From Amaranthus tricolor (Eukaryota > Streptophyta > Magnoliopsida > Caryophyllales > Amaranthaceae), in NCBI RefSeq assembly GCF_026212465.1, contig NC_080047.1:34161007-34225006 (forward strand): DNA of 64,000 bases, written 5' to 3'. Shown piece after piece: positions 24,835 through 37,893 of this stretch. Under the pieces are notes generated by a model that had not been told where the DNA came from, searched no databases, and saw only the letters and a list, made by a program, of their open reading frames with translations. Within the stretch, counting starts at the first letter, position 1, and the number at the start of each line of letters is the position of its first letter. The position numbers and the translations under genes were made by a program.

Positions 24835-25474
24835 TGTGCGACAGTGGAAGCAAAATCGAAAATAATAATGAAACAATAAAGAAACTCAATGCAAACAACA
24901 AGAAATAACATCAGAGCTTAACGTGGTTCACTATTAATGTATTAGCTACATCAACCGGCACCGAGTACGAACTATTTGACTATGAACTCGAAAATTTACA
25001 AAGATGAATCACAAATTCTCTCTAATGGCTTGCTTATGTCTCTTGTATTTGTGATAAAAACTCTAAATCCTAGAATGGGGTTTTTTATATTAATCCTCAA
25101 CAAAAAGTTATTTGCTCAATTACAAAACATAACCGGCTAGAATCGATGAGACAAACGCAACTGCTCCTGCACGCACTTTACACCGACTCAGCTGGCACAA
25201 AACACCTCCAGCCGCCGAGTCGGCTTCAGCCTCTGGAAAAAAACATGCAGCATGTCAGAACCAATAGCCGACTGCTGTCCTTCAAGCCCATGGACGTCGA
25301 CTCGACTTTTCCCTCTGAAAAATTCCTTCAATCGCAACCAATCTTGATGACTTGTCTTTCTCCATGGCCACACAAAAGCCGACTAGGCTTTTGCTCACTG
25401 GACAAAATCTCATTTTCAGCCTCCTTGATTCATCTTCCCTATTGACGAGACTTAAGTTCGAGTCAGTTTCATCA
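24835..25474 (-). repeat. Copia 3' LTR (left)
   Basis: 640 bp, starting TGTGCGAC and ending TTTCATCA. It aligns along its length with 29229-29829. The purine-rich stretch next to it (GGAGATTGT on the minus strand) is a plausible polypurine tract. Confidence 0.8.
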
Positions 25475-25778
25475 ACAATCTCCACATTGACGAGAACTCG
25501 TAGTCAGCAAACGATCACATCAGCACATAGTGAACATATCTCAAGCCAAAACCCGATGTAAGACTCATGCATTAACCATACATCTCGTTAAGTCTTCAAC
25601 CATGACCCATCCCCACAAGTCTCCAAGCAAGACCCATCACATACTCGTCTCCATCCAAGTATAACAACTCATAATGCTCCACCTGCATCACCAGCCCCGG
25701 GCAAGCTCCACCTTAAGGCCAACATGCCTACAACAGGAGCTTCCCAAAACCGCCCCTAAGGGCCAACTACATCACATA

Positions 25779-26255
25779 CTAATCAATATTTAGCAAGTCT
25801 AAGCAATGTTTAAACATACTAAATGGAATAGACTTAGTAAAGAAATTAGCTGGGTTGTCAGCAGTCTCGATCATCTTTACCTTAATCCTCTTATCAGTGC
25901 GTAAGAAATGATACCTAACATCAAAGTGCTTGGTCCGATCATGGTGCCCTTGATCTCTAGCTAAGAAAATGGTATTTAGTCTATCACAATACACCGTAGC
26001 AAAATCTTGTGCGATACTCAGTTCACCTACAAGGCTTTTAAGCCAAATTGACTCCTCAGAAGCAGAAGTTAAGGCCATGTACTCAGCTTCAGTAGTAGAC
26101 AACGAAACCGAAGACTGCAATGTAGACTTCCAACTAACCACAGAACCACCCAAAGTGAACACATACCCGGTCATAGACCTCCTGGTATCCACTTTAGCTG
26201 CATAATCAGAATCACTATACCCAGTTACCAAACATTTCTTACCATTTCCATACAC
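25779..26255 (-). pseudogene. Copia RNase H domain
   Basis: An open 158-codon frame on the minus strand with the copia RNase H landmarks: GYSDSDYAAKVDTRRSMTGY, GGSVVSWKSTLQSSVSLST, TEAEYMALTSASEESIWL and DHHDR/TKHFDVRYHF, then the DNPANFFTKSIP tail. The catalytic Asp (SDSD), Glu (EAEY) and the RTKHID-type region are recognisable. It degrades element RNA during reverse transcription. This is the best preserved part of the element, but it is cut off from RT by frame breaks. Confidence 0.85.
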
Positions 26256-26300
26256 AGGACAAATATCAGCTGTTCTTCTCAGATAGGCGAAATATCCTTT

Positions 26301-27649
26301 TCACCCCTTGCAAGTGTTCCCTGCCAGGTTGAGCCATAACCTACTCACAACACTAATAGCGTGTGAAATATCTGGCCTAGTACAGACCATAGCATACATC
26401 AAACAACCAACCGCGTTGGCATAAGGAACACTAGACATATAAGCTAACTTATCCTCAGTTTGATGTGATATAGACAAAGACAACTTACAGCTCACAATTG
26501 TTGGTGTACTTATAGGCTTTGATTTCCTCATTCCAAATCGAGATAAAAATCTTTTCGATGTAGCTTTTCTGAGTCAAGATCCAAACCCAAAATCTTCCTA
26601 GCTGGACCCAAGTCTTTCATGTCAAATTCCGAGCTAAGCAACTCCTTTAGTGTTGCAATATCATTCTTCTTTTTAGTGGCAACCAGCACGTCATCAACAT
26701 ATAGCAATAGATAAATCATGGAACCATCATCAAACATACTATGATACACACAAAAATCATAAGAGTTCATATCAAAACCATGCGTAACCATGAAAGAATC
26801 AAACCTCCTGTACACTGTCAGGGGGATTGCTCACGTCCATACAATGACTTTAGCAATCTGCATGCATAGTGCTTCTTTCTCGGAATCTCGAATCCCTTAG
26901 GCTGCTTCATTAGATCTCCTCCTCTAAATCATCATCGACGAAATCTATCTTAACACCTAGCTGTTCCAGCTAAAGATTATAGTGTGCTACATTGGACAAT
27001 AACACTCGAATAGAAGTATGTCAAACCACATGAGAATATCTCCACAGAATCGACCCCTTCTACTTGACTGAACCCCTTTGAAACTAGCCTAGACTTAAAA
27101 CGAACTTTCTCTGTTTCTAATGAACCTTCTTTCTTCTTGAAAATCCACTTGCCCCCTACAAGCTTCCTCCCTTCCGGTACCCTCACAAGCTCCCACACTT
27201 CGTCCTTGTAAAGAGACTGCATCTCCTCATCCATTCCAGCAAGCCATTGCGCCAACTCACTACAACTAATTGCTTGTTTATATGTGGCAAGTTCATATGA
27301 CTCTAAATCATTAGCTACACTCAAGGCATAACTTGTTAACTCCTCAACATAGAAATTTCTTCTCTCCATCTCTTCAATCAACCTAATAGGCTTCTTGATA
27401 ACTCGTCTAGGTCTCTCAAGAATGGTGTCGGATTGACTAAATGACCTGTGATTTGATTGCTCCATCTTCCCCCTCCCCCTAGAGTTAGGAGAAGTAGGAG
27501 TAACTTTAGGTTCAGGATTACCCAGCATTGTAACCATCGTATCATCATCAAGAAATTGTACTCGAGGTAGATCAACAATGGTTGACTGATGTACCTCAAG
27601 TATCCCATCTATCTGTAGCAAGTTCTTTCCTTCCTTCCCCAAATAAGAT
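26301..27649 (-). pseudogene. Copia reverse transcriptase, broken
   Basis: Right-to-left blocks are WLAGMDEEMQSLYKDEVWEL and LVGGKWIFKKKEGS (27250-27130), the start of the RT palm, then a gap of frame damage near 26830-26980. Next come DFCVYHSMFDDGSMIYLLLY with the catalytic YVDD (about 26700), LKELLSSEFDMKDLGPARKI, and the PDISHAISVVSR thumb region near 26370. Stops and frameshifts separate the blocks. Upstream frames (27380-27640) carry the Ser/Pro-rich linker that precedes copia RT. Confidence 0.8.
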
Positions 27650-27920
27650 TGTGATACCCCAGATTTAGCTTTAAAAAGGATTGATAGACTACTCATATTA
27701 ACAAGGTGCATCTTTTTTTCATGGGAGCCCATTTGCTAAGAAATCCACAATTAAGCGTGCTTGGTGGGGGAGCAATCTTAGGATGAGTGACCTCTCGGGA
27801 TGTTTTCCTAGGCGCGCACGAGTGAGGCCAAAGTGCGCTGGAAAGACTTGTGTTGATCTGTGGGGCCAACCTATAGTCTCCAAGGTAGACAACATCGGTC
27901 CAAGAGGCCGGGGTATTACA
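27650..27920 (+). mobile_element. Cassandra-type solo LTR nested in the copia element
   Basis: 271 bp with ends TGTGATACCCC and GGGGTATTACA. It interrupts the copia frame, which resumes on either side (SIESS.. on one side and ..LGKEGKN on the other). The interior contains 5S rRNA-like sequence, the hallmark of Cassandra TRIM retrotransposons, and no coding capacity. Only one LTR is present, so internal recombination has left a solo LTR. The flanks AAGAT and AGAAG look like a shifted or mutated 5-bp duplication. Confidence 0.8.
27724..27815 (+). promoter_or_regulatory. 5S rRNA-derived segment (internal Pol III promoter-like)
   Basis: TTAAGCGTGCTTGG, then GGATGAGTGACCTC and TCGGGATGTTTTCC, correspond to the box A, intermediate element and box C region of plant 5S rRNA (GGATGGGTGACC.. 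type). Box C carries substitutions, so activity is uncertain. This is not a 5S gene: the 5' third and the terminator are missing. Confidence 0.75.
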
Positions 27921-29225
27921 AGAAGACTCTATGCTCTTCCTGGAATGCATGGTGCTCTCATCAAAGGTAACATCCATACTCAGAATGACCCGACTCTCCG
28001 AAGGTGAATAGATCCTAACCCCTTCACACCATCACCGTACCCAACATAACACTCCATCTTGACTCGTGGATCCAACTTACCATCACTAACATGAAGATAT
28101 GCAACATAACCAAAAATATTCAAATTTGAGAAACTAAGCAACTTACCATTTCATATCTGAGCTTCACTCTAGTATTTCCTCCCAAGTTTTCATCACAGCT
28201 TCACTCCAGTATTTCCTCCCAAGCCCCGTATTAGAGAGCATGCATCGAACTCTCTCTAGTAGTGTCTGATTAATCAGCTCTGCAACACTGTTCTGCTGTG
28301 GTGTCATCCTTACGTATGATGCCGACCAATAACCTCATCTTCACATAACTGATTAAACTCTTCTTTGCAAAACTAGCCCATTGTCTGTTTGTGGCTTTTT
28401 GATCTTCCTACTCCGTCGATTCTCCACCAAAGCTATCAATTGCTTAAAAACTTTAAAGGCCTCATACTTTGACTTAAACAACCTAAGCTATGTGTATCAG
28501 GACTTGTCATCAATAAATGACACAAAATAGCAGAAACGTCTCATACCTTCAACTCTAAATGGGCCCCAACAATCTAAATGGATATAATCGAGCACATCAT
28601 CAGTAATGTGAGCACCCCTGCTGAACTTTGACCTGTGTTTCTACCCAAACACACAATGCTCACAAAATTCAAGGTTGACAACCTTGAACCCGGATAGTAG
28701 AGGGTGTCAAATCTTATCTCCTGGTGAGACACCAATGCGCAAACCGCATAACTAAATTGTGTGACGCCCTCAAAGACATAGAGGGTGTTCCTCTTGATGC
28801 CCTTAAGTACCAACTCAAAACCTCTTTAAATGGAAAACTCCCCATTCGAAAACACACCATTGTACCCCAAATCATCCAAGGTACCCAATGAAATAAGATT
28901 TTTCCCCAAAGCAGGGACATGCCGCATCCTAGTCAAAGTCAACCTCTGCCCATCACTAGTTCTCAATCTTATGGACCTAGTCTTCCTTTGAATTGTAGCT
29001 CTCCATCGGTTTTTCCTCAACTATAGCAGCTTTGGACATGCCCTTCCTCACCGTACAGTTAGCCCTAAAGTGACCCGGTTCTACAGTAATAACAGGCCTT
29101 ACCAGTAGTTTTACTAGATCCCTCATTGTCGTTGCTAGCACCCGACCCAACATTATTGCCCTTGTTAAACCCCTTCTTCTTTTTAGACTTCTCAGACTTA
29201 ACAAATCTGAGCACTTGATACCAAT
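27921..29225 (-). pseudogene. Copia gag tail, protease/pre-integrase and integrase remnants
   Basis: The minus strand shows a CYYCRTGSLRANC-like zinc knuckle near 29080 (His of CCHC lost). Further blocks are RLTLTRMRHVPALGKNLISL near 28920 (end of protease, GAG-pre-integrase start), then LKGIKRNTLYVFEG (28800) and HCVFG-like frames near 28650. After these, integrase is decayed to 28000. The first readable gag sequence follows the primer site directly, so the leader and most of gag (UBN2 part) are deleted. Confidence 0.65.
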
Positions 29226-29228
29226 TAT

Positions 29229-29829
29229 TGTACGACAACAAAAGTAAAATCGAAAACAATCATGAAACAATAAAGAAGCTCAATGCAAACAACAAGAAAT
29301 AACACCAGAGATTAACGTGGTTCACTATCAATGTGATAGCTACATCCACCAGCATCGTGAAAGAACTATTTCACTATGAACTAGAAGATTTACAAAGATG
29401 AATTACGAATTCTCTCCAATGGCGCACTTATGTCTCTTGTATTTGTGTGAAAAACTCTAACCCTAAAATGAGGGGTTTTTATATTAATCCCTAATAGAAT
29501 AAGTTATTTTCTTAATTACAAAACATGTAACCGGCCAAAACGGGTGAGAAAAAAGCAATTGCTCCTGCACGCACTTCCCGCCGACTCAGTTGGCACAGAA
29601 CACCTCCAGCCGCCGAGTCGACTTCAGCCTCTTGAAAAAACATGCAACATGTCAGAAACTACAGCCGAGTTGGCTGTCTTCCAAGCCCCATGGATGCTGA
29701 CTCGGCTTTTCACTCTGGAAAATTCATTTTTAACCAACTAGGCTTTTGCTCACTGGACAAAACCTCATTTTTAGCCACCTTGATTCATCTTTCCTATTGA
29801 TGAGACTCAAGTTCGAGTCACTTTCATCA
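29229..29829 (-). repeat. Copia 5' LTR (right)
   Basis: 601 bp, starting TGTACGAC and ending TTTCATCA. It is the partner of 24835-25474, shorter by internal deletions near its right end. Confidence 0.8.
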
Positions 29830-29888
29830 ATAAACTTTTTAATTGTTAACAATCAAATAAATGGAAAATTGTATCAACTTTGAAAATA

Positions 29889-30147
29889 TTCTTTCTTATT
29901 CATCCAATGTGTCCCATTTAACTTTTTACTATTTTTTAGGTGGTCAAATAGGACCACATGTAAAAGAAAGATTGTAGTTTTTAAAATTTTAATAGGGGCA
30001 AAATAGAGTTAATAAGTGTAAATGTGTGAAAAGGTTAAGTTTAGTAAAGGTAACTTGGTAAAACTAACATATCCAAAATAAAAATGAGACATTTAGGGTG
30101 ACTTGACTCAATAAAAAAATGGAACACTTAGGTTGAATAGGAGAGAG
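29889..30147. mobile_element. Stowaway-like MITE, old
   Basis: Inverted ends TTCTTTCTTATTCATCC and the complement of CTCTCTCCTATTCAACC, with TA on both sides (29887-29888, 30148-30149), total 259 bp. The subterminal AAGTGT(T/C)CCATTT motif is also mirrored. It abuts the plastid insertion. Confidence 0.75.
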
Positions 30148-30149
30148 TA

Positions 30150-31480
<1,331 letters not shown>

Positions 31481-31512
31481 ACAAAAAGTCGGAGAACAAA
31501 ATAGCGTCTTGA

Positions 31513-32873
31513 GCTGTTTCTCACTCGACCTGGTCGAGTTAAATTGGTGTTGGTTGAGCAACTGTGAGGGGAGGACAATCGGGCATATGAGAAGCATTCT
31601 GATCTTCACAAAAACAGCAAGCAGCATACAACGCATGTAGCTTCCCTTTGCTTCACTCACTTCACAATTAACGTATCTTTAATGCATCATCCACCAACAT
31701 ACACATATTAATGTGCATTATGGTGCACTCAAGTCATAACAAACTCCAACAGAAAGCTTATTAAGAGATTGAAGGTTTTAAATGGTGACTAGGGTTATTA
31801 TTTTGGTTGATTGTGGAGATATAAAAGGTGATTGGGGAATTATTTGTAGGCATGCATTAAGGAACTAGCTATTTGAAGGAATTTGAAAAGTATGAGTATG
31901 CTTATTGTCAAGTTAGTTTTGCAACTTGCTAAACCAGCTTGGATAACATAATCAAATACACTATTGCTTTTTCATCCACTTTAATTTCAAGCACTTTAAC
32001 AAGACGATTGTGCTAGAGAATTAGGTATTTTCACAATTGTAGTAATTATTGTCTTATTTAGTCAAGGTCTTGAGATTGAATCTTACTTAGCTCCAATATT
32101 TTTTCAAGTTTATCCTGTAATAAATAAAAATAAGATTGTGTGAGCACAGGACCGACTATGTAGCTAGAGCTGCATGAGTGACGGTTCAGGACCCCCTTTT
32201 TTTAAGAGCCCAAAATTTTTAATGTATACACTTTTTTAATTATATAAATATAATAAAACATATTATTTTTATTTAAAAGATTAATACTTGTGAGTCAATT
32301 GTATGATTTATGTTATTAATTTTCACAAATAGTTACTTATTACCTTGTTAATGACTTCATGGTAATGTTTTTTTAATTATTATTTTAGTGAATGATTAGC
32401 TGGTATTGTTTGGTATTTTATGTTCCAGAGATAATCAGTGAATTTAGGTATAAAAATATTGTTAATTTGTTGTTATACATTGGTTAATTGGGTTAAATAA
32501 GCAAAAAAGTATCTTGTTTAATCGGAAAAAAAAATATTCTTTCTCAATGATATTTTAAAAAAAAATCTGAAATATACACATTTGTATTTTAATTTTCGCT
32601 CAGAGCACCTAAAATGTCCGAGACCGCTCTACAATGAGCATGTACACTAATCCAAGTATCCAACTACACCCCTTGTACTTGCTATGATCGATTGGGACTT
32701 GCTTGAGTCGTACTCGTCAAAGCTCGTATCTAGACAATAGTATTGACTACAATGTGAAACTAATTTTTCGGGAAATTGTTATTATTGTGCCTTTGTTTTT
32801 GTCTCTATACATATTTAAAAACGCATTCTTTTATCTTCTTTGATAATTTTAATTGTGTTAGGATGTACAGGGG
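31513..32873. other. AT-rich spacer, no gene
   Basis: Nothing coding is recognised. The 3' side of the plastid insertion joins unremarkable nuclear sequence. Confidence 0.6.
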
Positions 32874-33400
32874 TGCACCAAATTAAGAGATTGCTTGCAC
32901 GCCTTAATTTTCCCCAAAGTGATGACAATGGATTGGAATGAAATTGACCCGAACAGAACACAAAACACAGCACAGAACCAGCATTAAGAAACCAGTTCTT
33001 GATTTTCAGGCTGATGGATTACACTCCAATGGCTTCACTCCCCACCTTCATGTAATTGATATTGCAACCCAAGGATTGACTACCTTGTGGAATGCAAGAT
33101 AAAATTTGAAATTGTATGACTAACAATTCAAAGGTTCGAGTGTATGACTAACACTCAGGAACTCAAGTAATCAATGTTTGAAAGAAAAACAAAATGTCGT
33201 TTATTTATGAAATCTGAGATCTCCTCATTACAATGCCTAAGGCTTCCTATTTATAAGCCTAGGGAGCAATCAAAACACGCCTAACATTACAAGGAAATGA
33301 GCTAACTAATTATAGCGGCTATAATAGGTCATGTGCCAAAAATGTGCACACTTAAAATAGCAAAACAATGAAAATAAAGGTCTGCTGACTACACGACCTT
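32874..33400 (-). repeat. 3' LTR (left) of the non-autonomous element
   Basis: The start is fixed by the match to 36621; the inner end is not determined because the right copy is rearranged. It contains TATAAATA on the minus strand (complement near 33248-33258), as expected for an LTR promoter. Confidence 0.5.
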
Positions 33401-34373
33401 CAGCCCCATTTCTTGTGGGTCTTATGTGACTTCTAGGAGGCACTTAAGGTATTGATGGAAAGTTCCGTGTATAGAAATTCTATTTCTACTATCTATGTCC
33501 TCCAAGGTGCGTGGGTTAGCTCTGAAAAACCCTTGCAAGATAGGCTGGTCGGCAGATTCTACCAAACACTGACAGAACTGGTTGTTTGGTGTAGTTTGTG
33601 AATCCTGCTGTGTTTTTGTTGAGTTTTGCTAGATAATAAATTGTATTATCAGCTTCCACACTTCCCTTAGCATTAGGAATTAATTTTGGGTCTGCATTTG
33701 AGCCATGTGTGCCTTGCATATTTGGTTCAAAACCTGCATCATGTCAAACATGGTGCAAATTCCCTTTTAGAAAAGAATTGTCCTCAATTCTTGACTTTCC
33801 CCGACTCGCTCCAAATAATCAGCTGCTGCAAATAATCAGCCAGACCTTGTTCACATTGCTGCATAACAAACCATTGATCTTGCACAGAACACTGCTTGCT
33901 GAGTCACTGTTGCTGATGGACATTGAGCTATTGTGTTGCACTGTTCTGTGTTGCATCTACTAATCTGAACACGCCTGAACAGCTACTTGCTGTTGCTGAT
34001 TAATCAACCAAAGCTGCTGTGGAACTCTTAATTTTCTGATTGGTGTTGATCTGCATTGCACGCACTGTTCTGTTATCTTAATAAACCTTTCTGCACAACA
34101 GTCCAAAATTAAAATAGGCCAAGCTGAAGTTGCCTGATATATGTGCCCTGCTCTGTCTCATAGCACCATCTGGACAATACTTCTTTAAAAACCAACAGCT
34201 GCTGTATGGATGTCCAAAAATGGTCCATGAATAACCTGGGCAACCATCCACATTACCACCGTAAATTTTCAGGTATGTTTTCTTCCCAACAGAAACATTT
34301 ATGCTGCACTTGTATACTTGAGAAACCAACAGCCTATGACTGCTTCAATAATTCCTCACAAACTATCATTAAC

Positions 34374-34874
34374 TTAGGAACCAATTTTCCATATAATCAT
34401 CATACATGTAAGGATAAATGATTTTGTCCTCATTTGCATAATGAACCAAATCCATATATTAAACAAGCTCACCAAGAAGATTAACTTGCTTGTATTACCA
34501 AAACAATGATCAACTTGTTGCATCCTCCCCTTCTTAGAAAAAATTCGACCTCGAATTTTTGTAGGGTTGAACTCAACAAATCTCACCACATGAACGTAAT
34601 CTACTAAAAGTGATTTTTCAAGCACAAAATCCACCTTGACAAACTTAAGCCTCCTTGGTTGCTCAACTTGTAAATCAACCTCTAATCTTGGATGAGAATG
34701 AACCACTTCCAAGCACTCTAGTATAGAACCAACATCTTCCGTGCAAGGTGTCTCAACAACCTCAACAAAAGGTGCTTCAACATCTCCTTTAAGATCATCA
34801 ATCATCTCCACAAAAAATGCTTCAACCACCTCTTCAAGATCATTAACACTCTCAACACAAGATTTTTCAACCAT
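34374..34874 (-). pseudogene. Acidic ORF of the non-autonomous element
   Basis: An open 166-codon minus-strand frame rich in Glu, Asp and Val, with imperfect internal repeats of the VVEAxFVEM type. It ends with FNPTKIRGRIFSKKGRMQQ, reminiscent of the basic stretch that ends some plant retrotransposon polyproteins. Similar acidic frames continue upstream to about 35140 with breaks. No enzymatic motif is visible. It may be a gag-like or extra ORF remnant. Confidence 0.35.
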
Positions 34875-36240
34875 TTCTTCCCGAGCTTCAACATCTCACC
34901 ACAAGGTGCTTCAACATCTCCTTCACTACCCTCTTCATGGTATGGTTCTGGATATTCATCATAGATGGGAGCCACACTTGAATACAAGTCAAGTTCCTCT
35001 TGTTTGGAAGCAATCTCATCATTTGGTTCTTGAAGATCATCATGAGAAAGAGTCCATGATGTTTGTTCCTCAACATGCTTGGGAATGATCTCAACTTTAA
35101 CCCTAGGCGGATTAACATAAGGATCTTACTCATGAACAATCACCAATTTTGAGTCACCATGTTGCTTTTGCAATTTTTTTTGAAATGTTCTCTTTCCATG
35201 AGAACGCCACATTTCCCTCTTTAATCCATATATTTGTCCCCAAACATTCCTCAATGGTTCCTGCAAATTATCAACTTGCACCCAATACCCTAGTTGTTCA
35301 TAAACTCCTTTAACTCTTCAAGATCGGCTTCCTCATCCTCTAATGATTGTAGCTTGATTATATCCTCTAATGCATGTTCTAGTTTATCAAATGCTATATA
35401 CTCGTTCATGTTTAACTTTAATGATTTCATCTTCCAGACTCAATAAAGGGTGAGATAAAGAAAGAACAGAAAAGAAAAGAAACGAAGGTTTTGAAAAAAA
35501 AAATTGTGCACCAAAAATCAGAAACTCAGACATTCACACAGTACAAAATCAGATTCTGTGTGTCTCATATTTGATACTGTGTACCCAACCAAACCAACTC
35601 CAATTCTGATGAAACTTGGTGAAAACACACCCCAAGATGTCTATAAACACCCCAAATAGGAATTACTCAAAAATATTATGTGGTTTAAAATTTTACTACA
35701 CACTTACAGTCTGAACTGTTTCTGTGACCTTTGGTCAAAAACACTTGCGCATCTTTTTTTTCACAGCTTCAATGACTACACAAAAAGACCCACCAAAAAC
35801 TAGACTCAAAAAGAATCAATTTGAAAAAAAGGAAACAATGAAAAAGACTCAAAAAGTGAACAATGAAGAGATAAGACACAGAAGACAAAAGAAACTTCAA
35901 CTATTCTGTATTTTTGCAAAAGACAATGAATGGGTCATTCAAGAAACCTATAAAACGTATGTAAAAGTGAAAAAATGATGTGGTTTAATGAATATAGGAT
36001 ATTGACTGATAATTTGATGGAAAATGAAGGCCAAAGGAAGGAATCTTGATACTTTTTCGAAGACAACTTACCCAGGTACAGAGAATTGATCAATTTTCGC
36101 AGTGCGAAAAGAAACATACATATCTCCTTCACTACTCCACCAAATCTAATAATTCCAAAGCCAAAAGTTCACCCCCTCAATGAAGAAAATTATGTAATAC
36201 CATTTTATTGAGGATATGTGCACTCCGCGGTATACATCAG

Positions 36241-36368
36241 ATATTTGGTGACGGTTACATTATCACACTTTCAGCAGTTTCATTATCTTTGGTGACGGTT
36301 TGGTATATTTGGTGACGGTTACATTATCACACTTTCAGCAGTTTCATTATCTTTGGTGACGGTTTGGT
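36241..36368. repeat. 64-bp tandem duplication
   Basis: Two near-perfect copies (36241-36304, 36305-36368), each starting ATATTTGGTGACGGTTACAT, with extra TTTGGTGACGG motifs after them. They lie in the untranslated leader of the non-autonomous LTR element. Confidence 0.85.
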
Positions 36369-36620
36369 GACGGTTTTTTTACTAATTCTATGGTTACTAT
36401 CTTGTATTATATAAATATTGGTTGGAGTTAATGAAAGGATAACACAGATTATTCCCGTATTGTAGTTTTCTCATATTTTTCAAAAAAATCCCACAAAACA
36501 CCCTCCAAAACGATCAAGTTTCAGACCTTAAAAACTGACAGAATCTGAAATTCTCTGATTTTGTATTTTCCCTTCTGTAATACCTTTCCCTTCTTCGTGG
36601 ACAAAGCTATGATACCAAGT

Positions 36621-36930
36621 TGAACCAAATTAAGGGGTTGCTTGCACGCCTTAATTTTCCCCAAAGTGATGACAATGGAATGGAATGAAATTGACCCAAA
36701 CAGAACACAAAACGCAGCACTGAACCAGCCTCAAGAAACCAGTTTTGAGATTTTCAGAAATAAAACACATTTGTTTTTTTCTTCAAAACATTGTCTGTTT
36801 TGTTGAGTGAATGTTAGTCATATATTCAAACCTTTGATTTGTTAGTCACACAAATTCAAAGTTTATCCTGCATTCTACAAGTTAGTTAATCCTTGGATTG
36901 CATTGTCCAAGATACGAAGGAGTTGAGTAC
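36621..36930 (-). repeat. 5' LTR (right) with an inverted block
   Basis: 36621-36763 matches 32874-33010 directly. 36768-36905 matches the reverse complement of 33056-33193 (shared landmarks: ACATTG, TGTTAGTCATA, CCTTTGA, TGTTAGTCA, CCTTGG). The TATA-bearing part of the LTR is missing here. Confidence 0.7.
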
Positions 36931-37175
36931 AGCCATAGGTACGCAGTTCATCAACCGAAAAATCAAGAATCAGAATCTTGAAGTTTGTTTCTGTGCATTG
37001 TTGTGGAATCATTCAACTCATCATTGTTCAAGCCTTTGGTTATCACACTTAGGCAAATTAAGGTGTTCAAGAACACCCATAATTCGGTTCAAGGGGCGTG
37101 CTTTATATTATGTACAGATCAAGGCCTTCTCGACTGCTGCTTCTAAATCAGAGAAAATTGGACATGGTATAATAC
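36893..37175 (+). other. Exon-like open stretch, unrecognised
   Basis: Open frame ending in YVQIKAFSTAASKSEKIGHG, where GGACATG|GTATAA looks like a splice donor. The Ser/Ala/Lys/Arg-rich composition resembles a mitochondrial or plastid presequence. No family is recognised and no following exon was found. Its start overlaps the inverted LTR block, so the N-terminal part is not genuine. Confidence 0.25.
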
Positions 37176-37547
37176 TAAATCCTTTGATTTTCACTTTTAC
37201 ATGGTCATTTATAGCATTTTGTTTTCTCTACTTGACTATATACTGGTATACAGTAGGCTCTTTTTCAGCGCCTTTGTGAACATGAGTTACTTCATCAATT
37301 TATTTGCTACAGCTACATTTTTACTATTATGCTTTCCTTAAGATAGATGCTAAGACTGCAATATATCTCCATTATCCTCTCAAGAAAAAGGAGGAGAAAT
37401 TTAAGAAGTAAATCAGCGATTTCTAGCTTGAAACTATATATGTGATGGACAAATGTAAATGTCATTGTACAACAACAGATGCATTCCATCACCAAAAGCA
37501 TTAAATTGCTCTCACCTAGGGTGCGGTTTGTGGGGTTGGATGTACGT

Positions 37548-37893
37548 CAGTGGCGGATTCAGGGTTCGGAGTCTCAGGAGTACCAATTAAAAGGCGAAAT
37601 TTCGATAAAGTTTCATTTGTAAAATTAACAACTATTTTACCCTTATTAAATTTTAAATATGATATACCATAAAAAGAAATGAAACAAAGTAAATCAACTG
37701 ACCTAATTAAAAAAATAAGATAAAATAAATAAATAAGACAAAATTACTAAAATAAGGAAGTATTTATTATCAAAAGACTTCGGTATAAATTTTACGCTTT
37801 TACTCTTACCAATAGAAAAGTTTACTTTGAATTTTTTTTAAAAAAAACCTAGGAGCACGCTACCCCGTAGGCTCTACGGTAGCTCCGCCACTG
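37548..37893. mobile_element. hAT-type MITE
   Basis: 346 bp with inverted ends CAGTGGCGGA (37548) and TCCGCCACTG (37893). 8-bp flanks ATGTACGT (37540-37547) and ATGTAGGT (37894-37901) match at 7 of 8 positions. Size, TIR and 8-bp duplication fit a non-autonomous hAT element. Confidence 0.85.

Larger units (their letters stand above)
24835..29829 (-). mobile_element. Ty1/copia retrotransposon, decayed, with both LTRs
   Basis: Similar direct repeats at 24835-25474 and 29229-29829 (TG..CA) bound about 3.75 kb of minus-strand copia coding remnants. The right LTR is the 5' LTR: the minus strand reads TTGGTATCAAGTGCTC directly after it, a decayed tRNA-Met primer site. Internal order on the minus strand is zinc knuckle, protease/GAG-pre-integrase, integrase remnants, RT, RNase H. 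No matching 5-bp target duplication is seen (TTTGT against ATAAA). The LTRs differ by many substitutions and about 40 bp of length, so the insertion is old. A Cassandra-type solo LTR is nested at 27650-27920. Confidence 0.85.
32874..36930 (-). mobile_element. Non-autonomous LTR retrotransposon, minus strand, with rearranged right LTR
   Basis: Direct repeats start TGCACCAAATTAAG at 32874 and TGAACCAAATTAAG at 36621 and match for about 140 bp. Immediately inside the right repeat the minus strand reads TTGGTATCATAGC (36606-36618), a tRNA-Met-like primer site, so the right copy is the 5' LTR. The interior has no gag, protease or RT recognised, only an acidic minus-strand frame (34374-34874). The left LTR has a minus-strand TATAAATA near 33250. 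Past 36763 the right LTR is not collinear with the left: about 33056-33193 reappears inverted at 36768-36905. Confidence 0.65.

Noticed and set aside
27724..27815. A 5S rRNA gene
   Set aside because: Only the internal control region is similar, with changes, and it lies inside a TG..CA solo LTR.
24830..29834. Target duplication of the copia element
   Set aside because: TTTGT and ATAAA do not match; the ends may be altered or the LTR pair recombinant.
34741..35088. Ser/Thr-rich plus-strand frame
   Set aside because: Complement of the acidic minus-strand ORF of the LTR element, with no independent signals.
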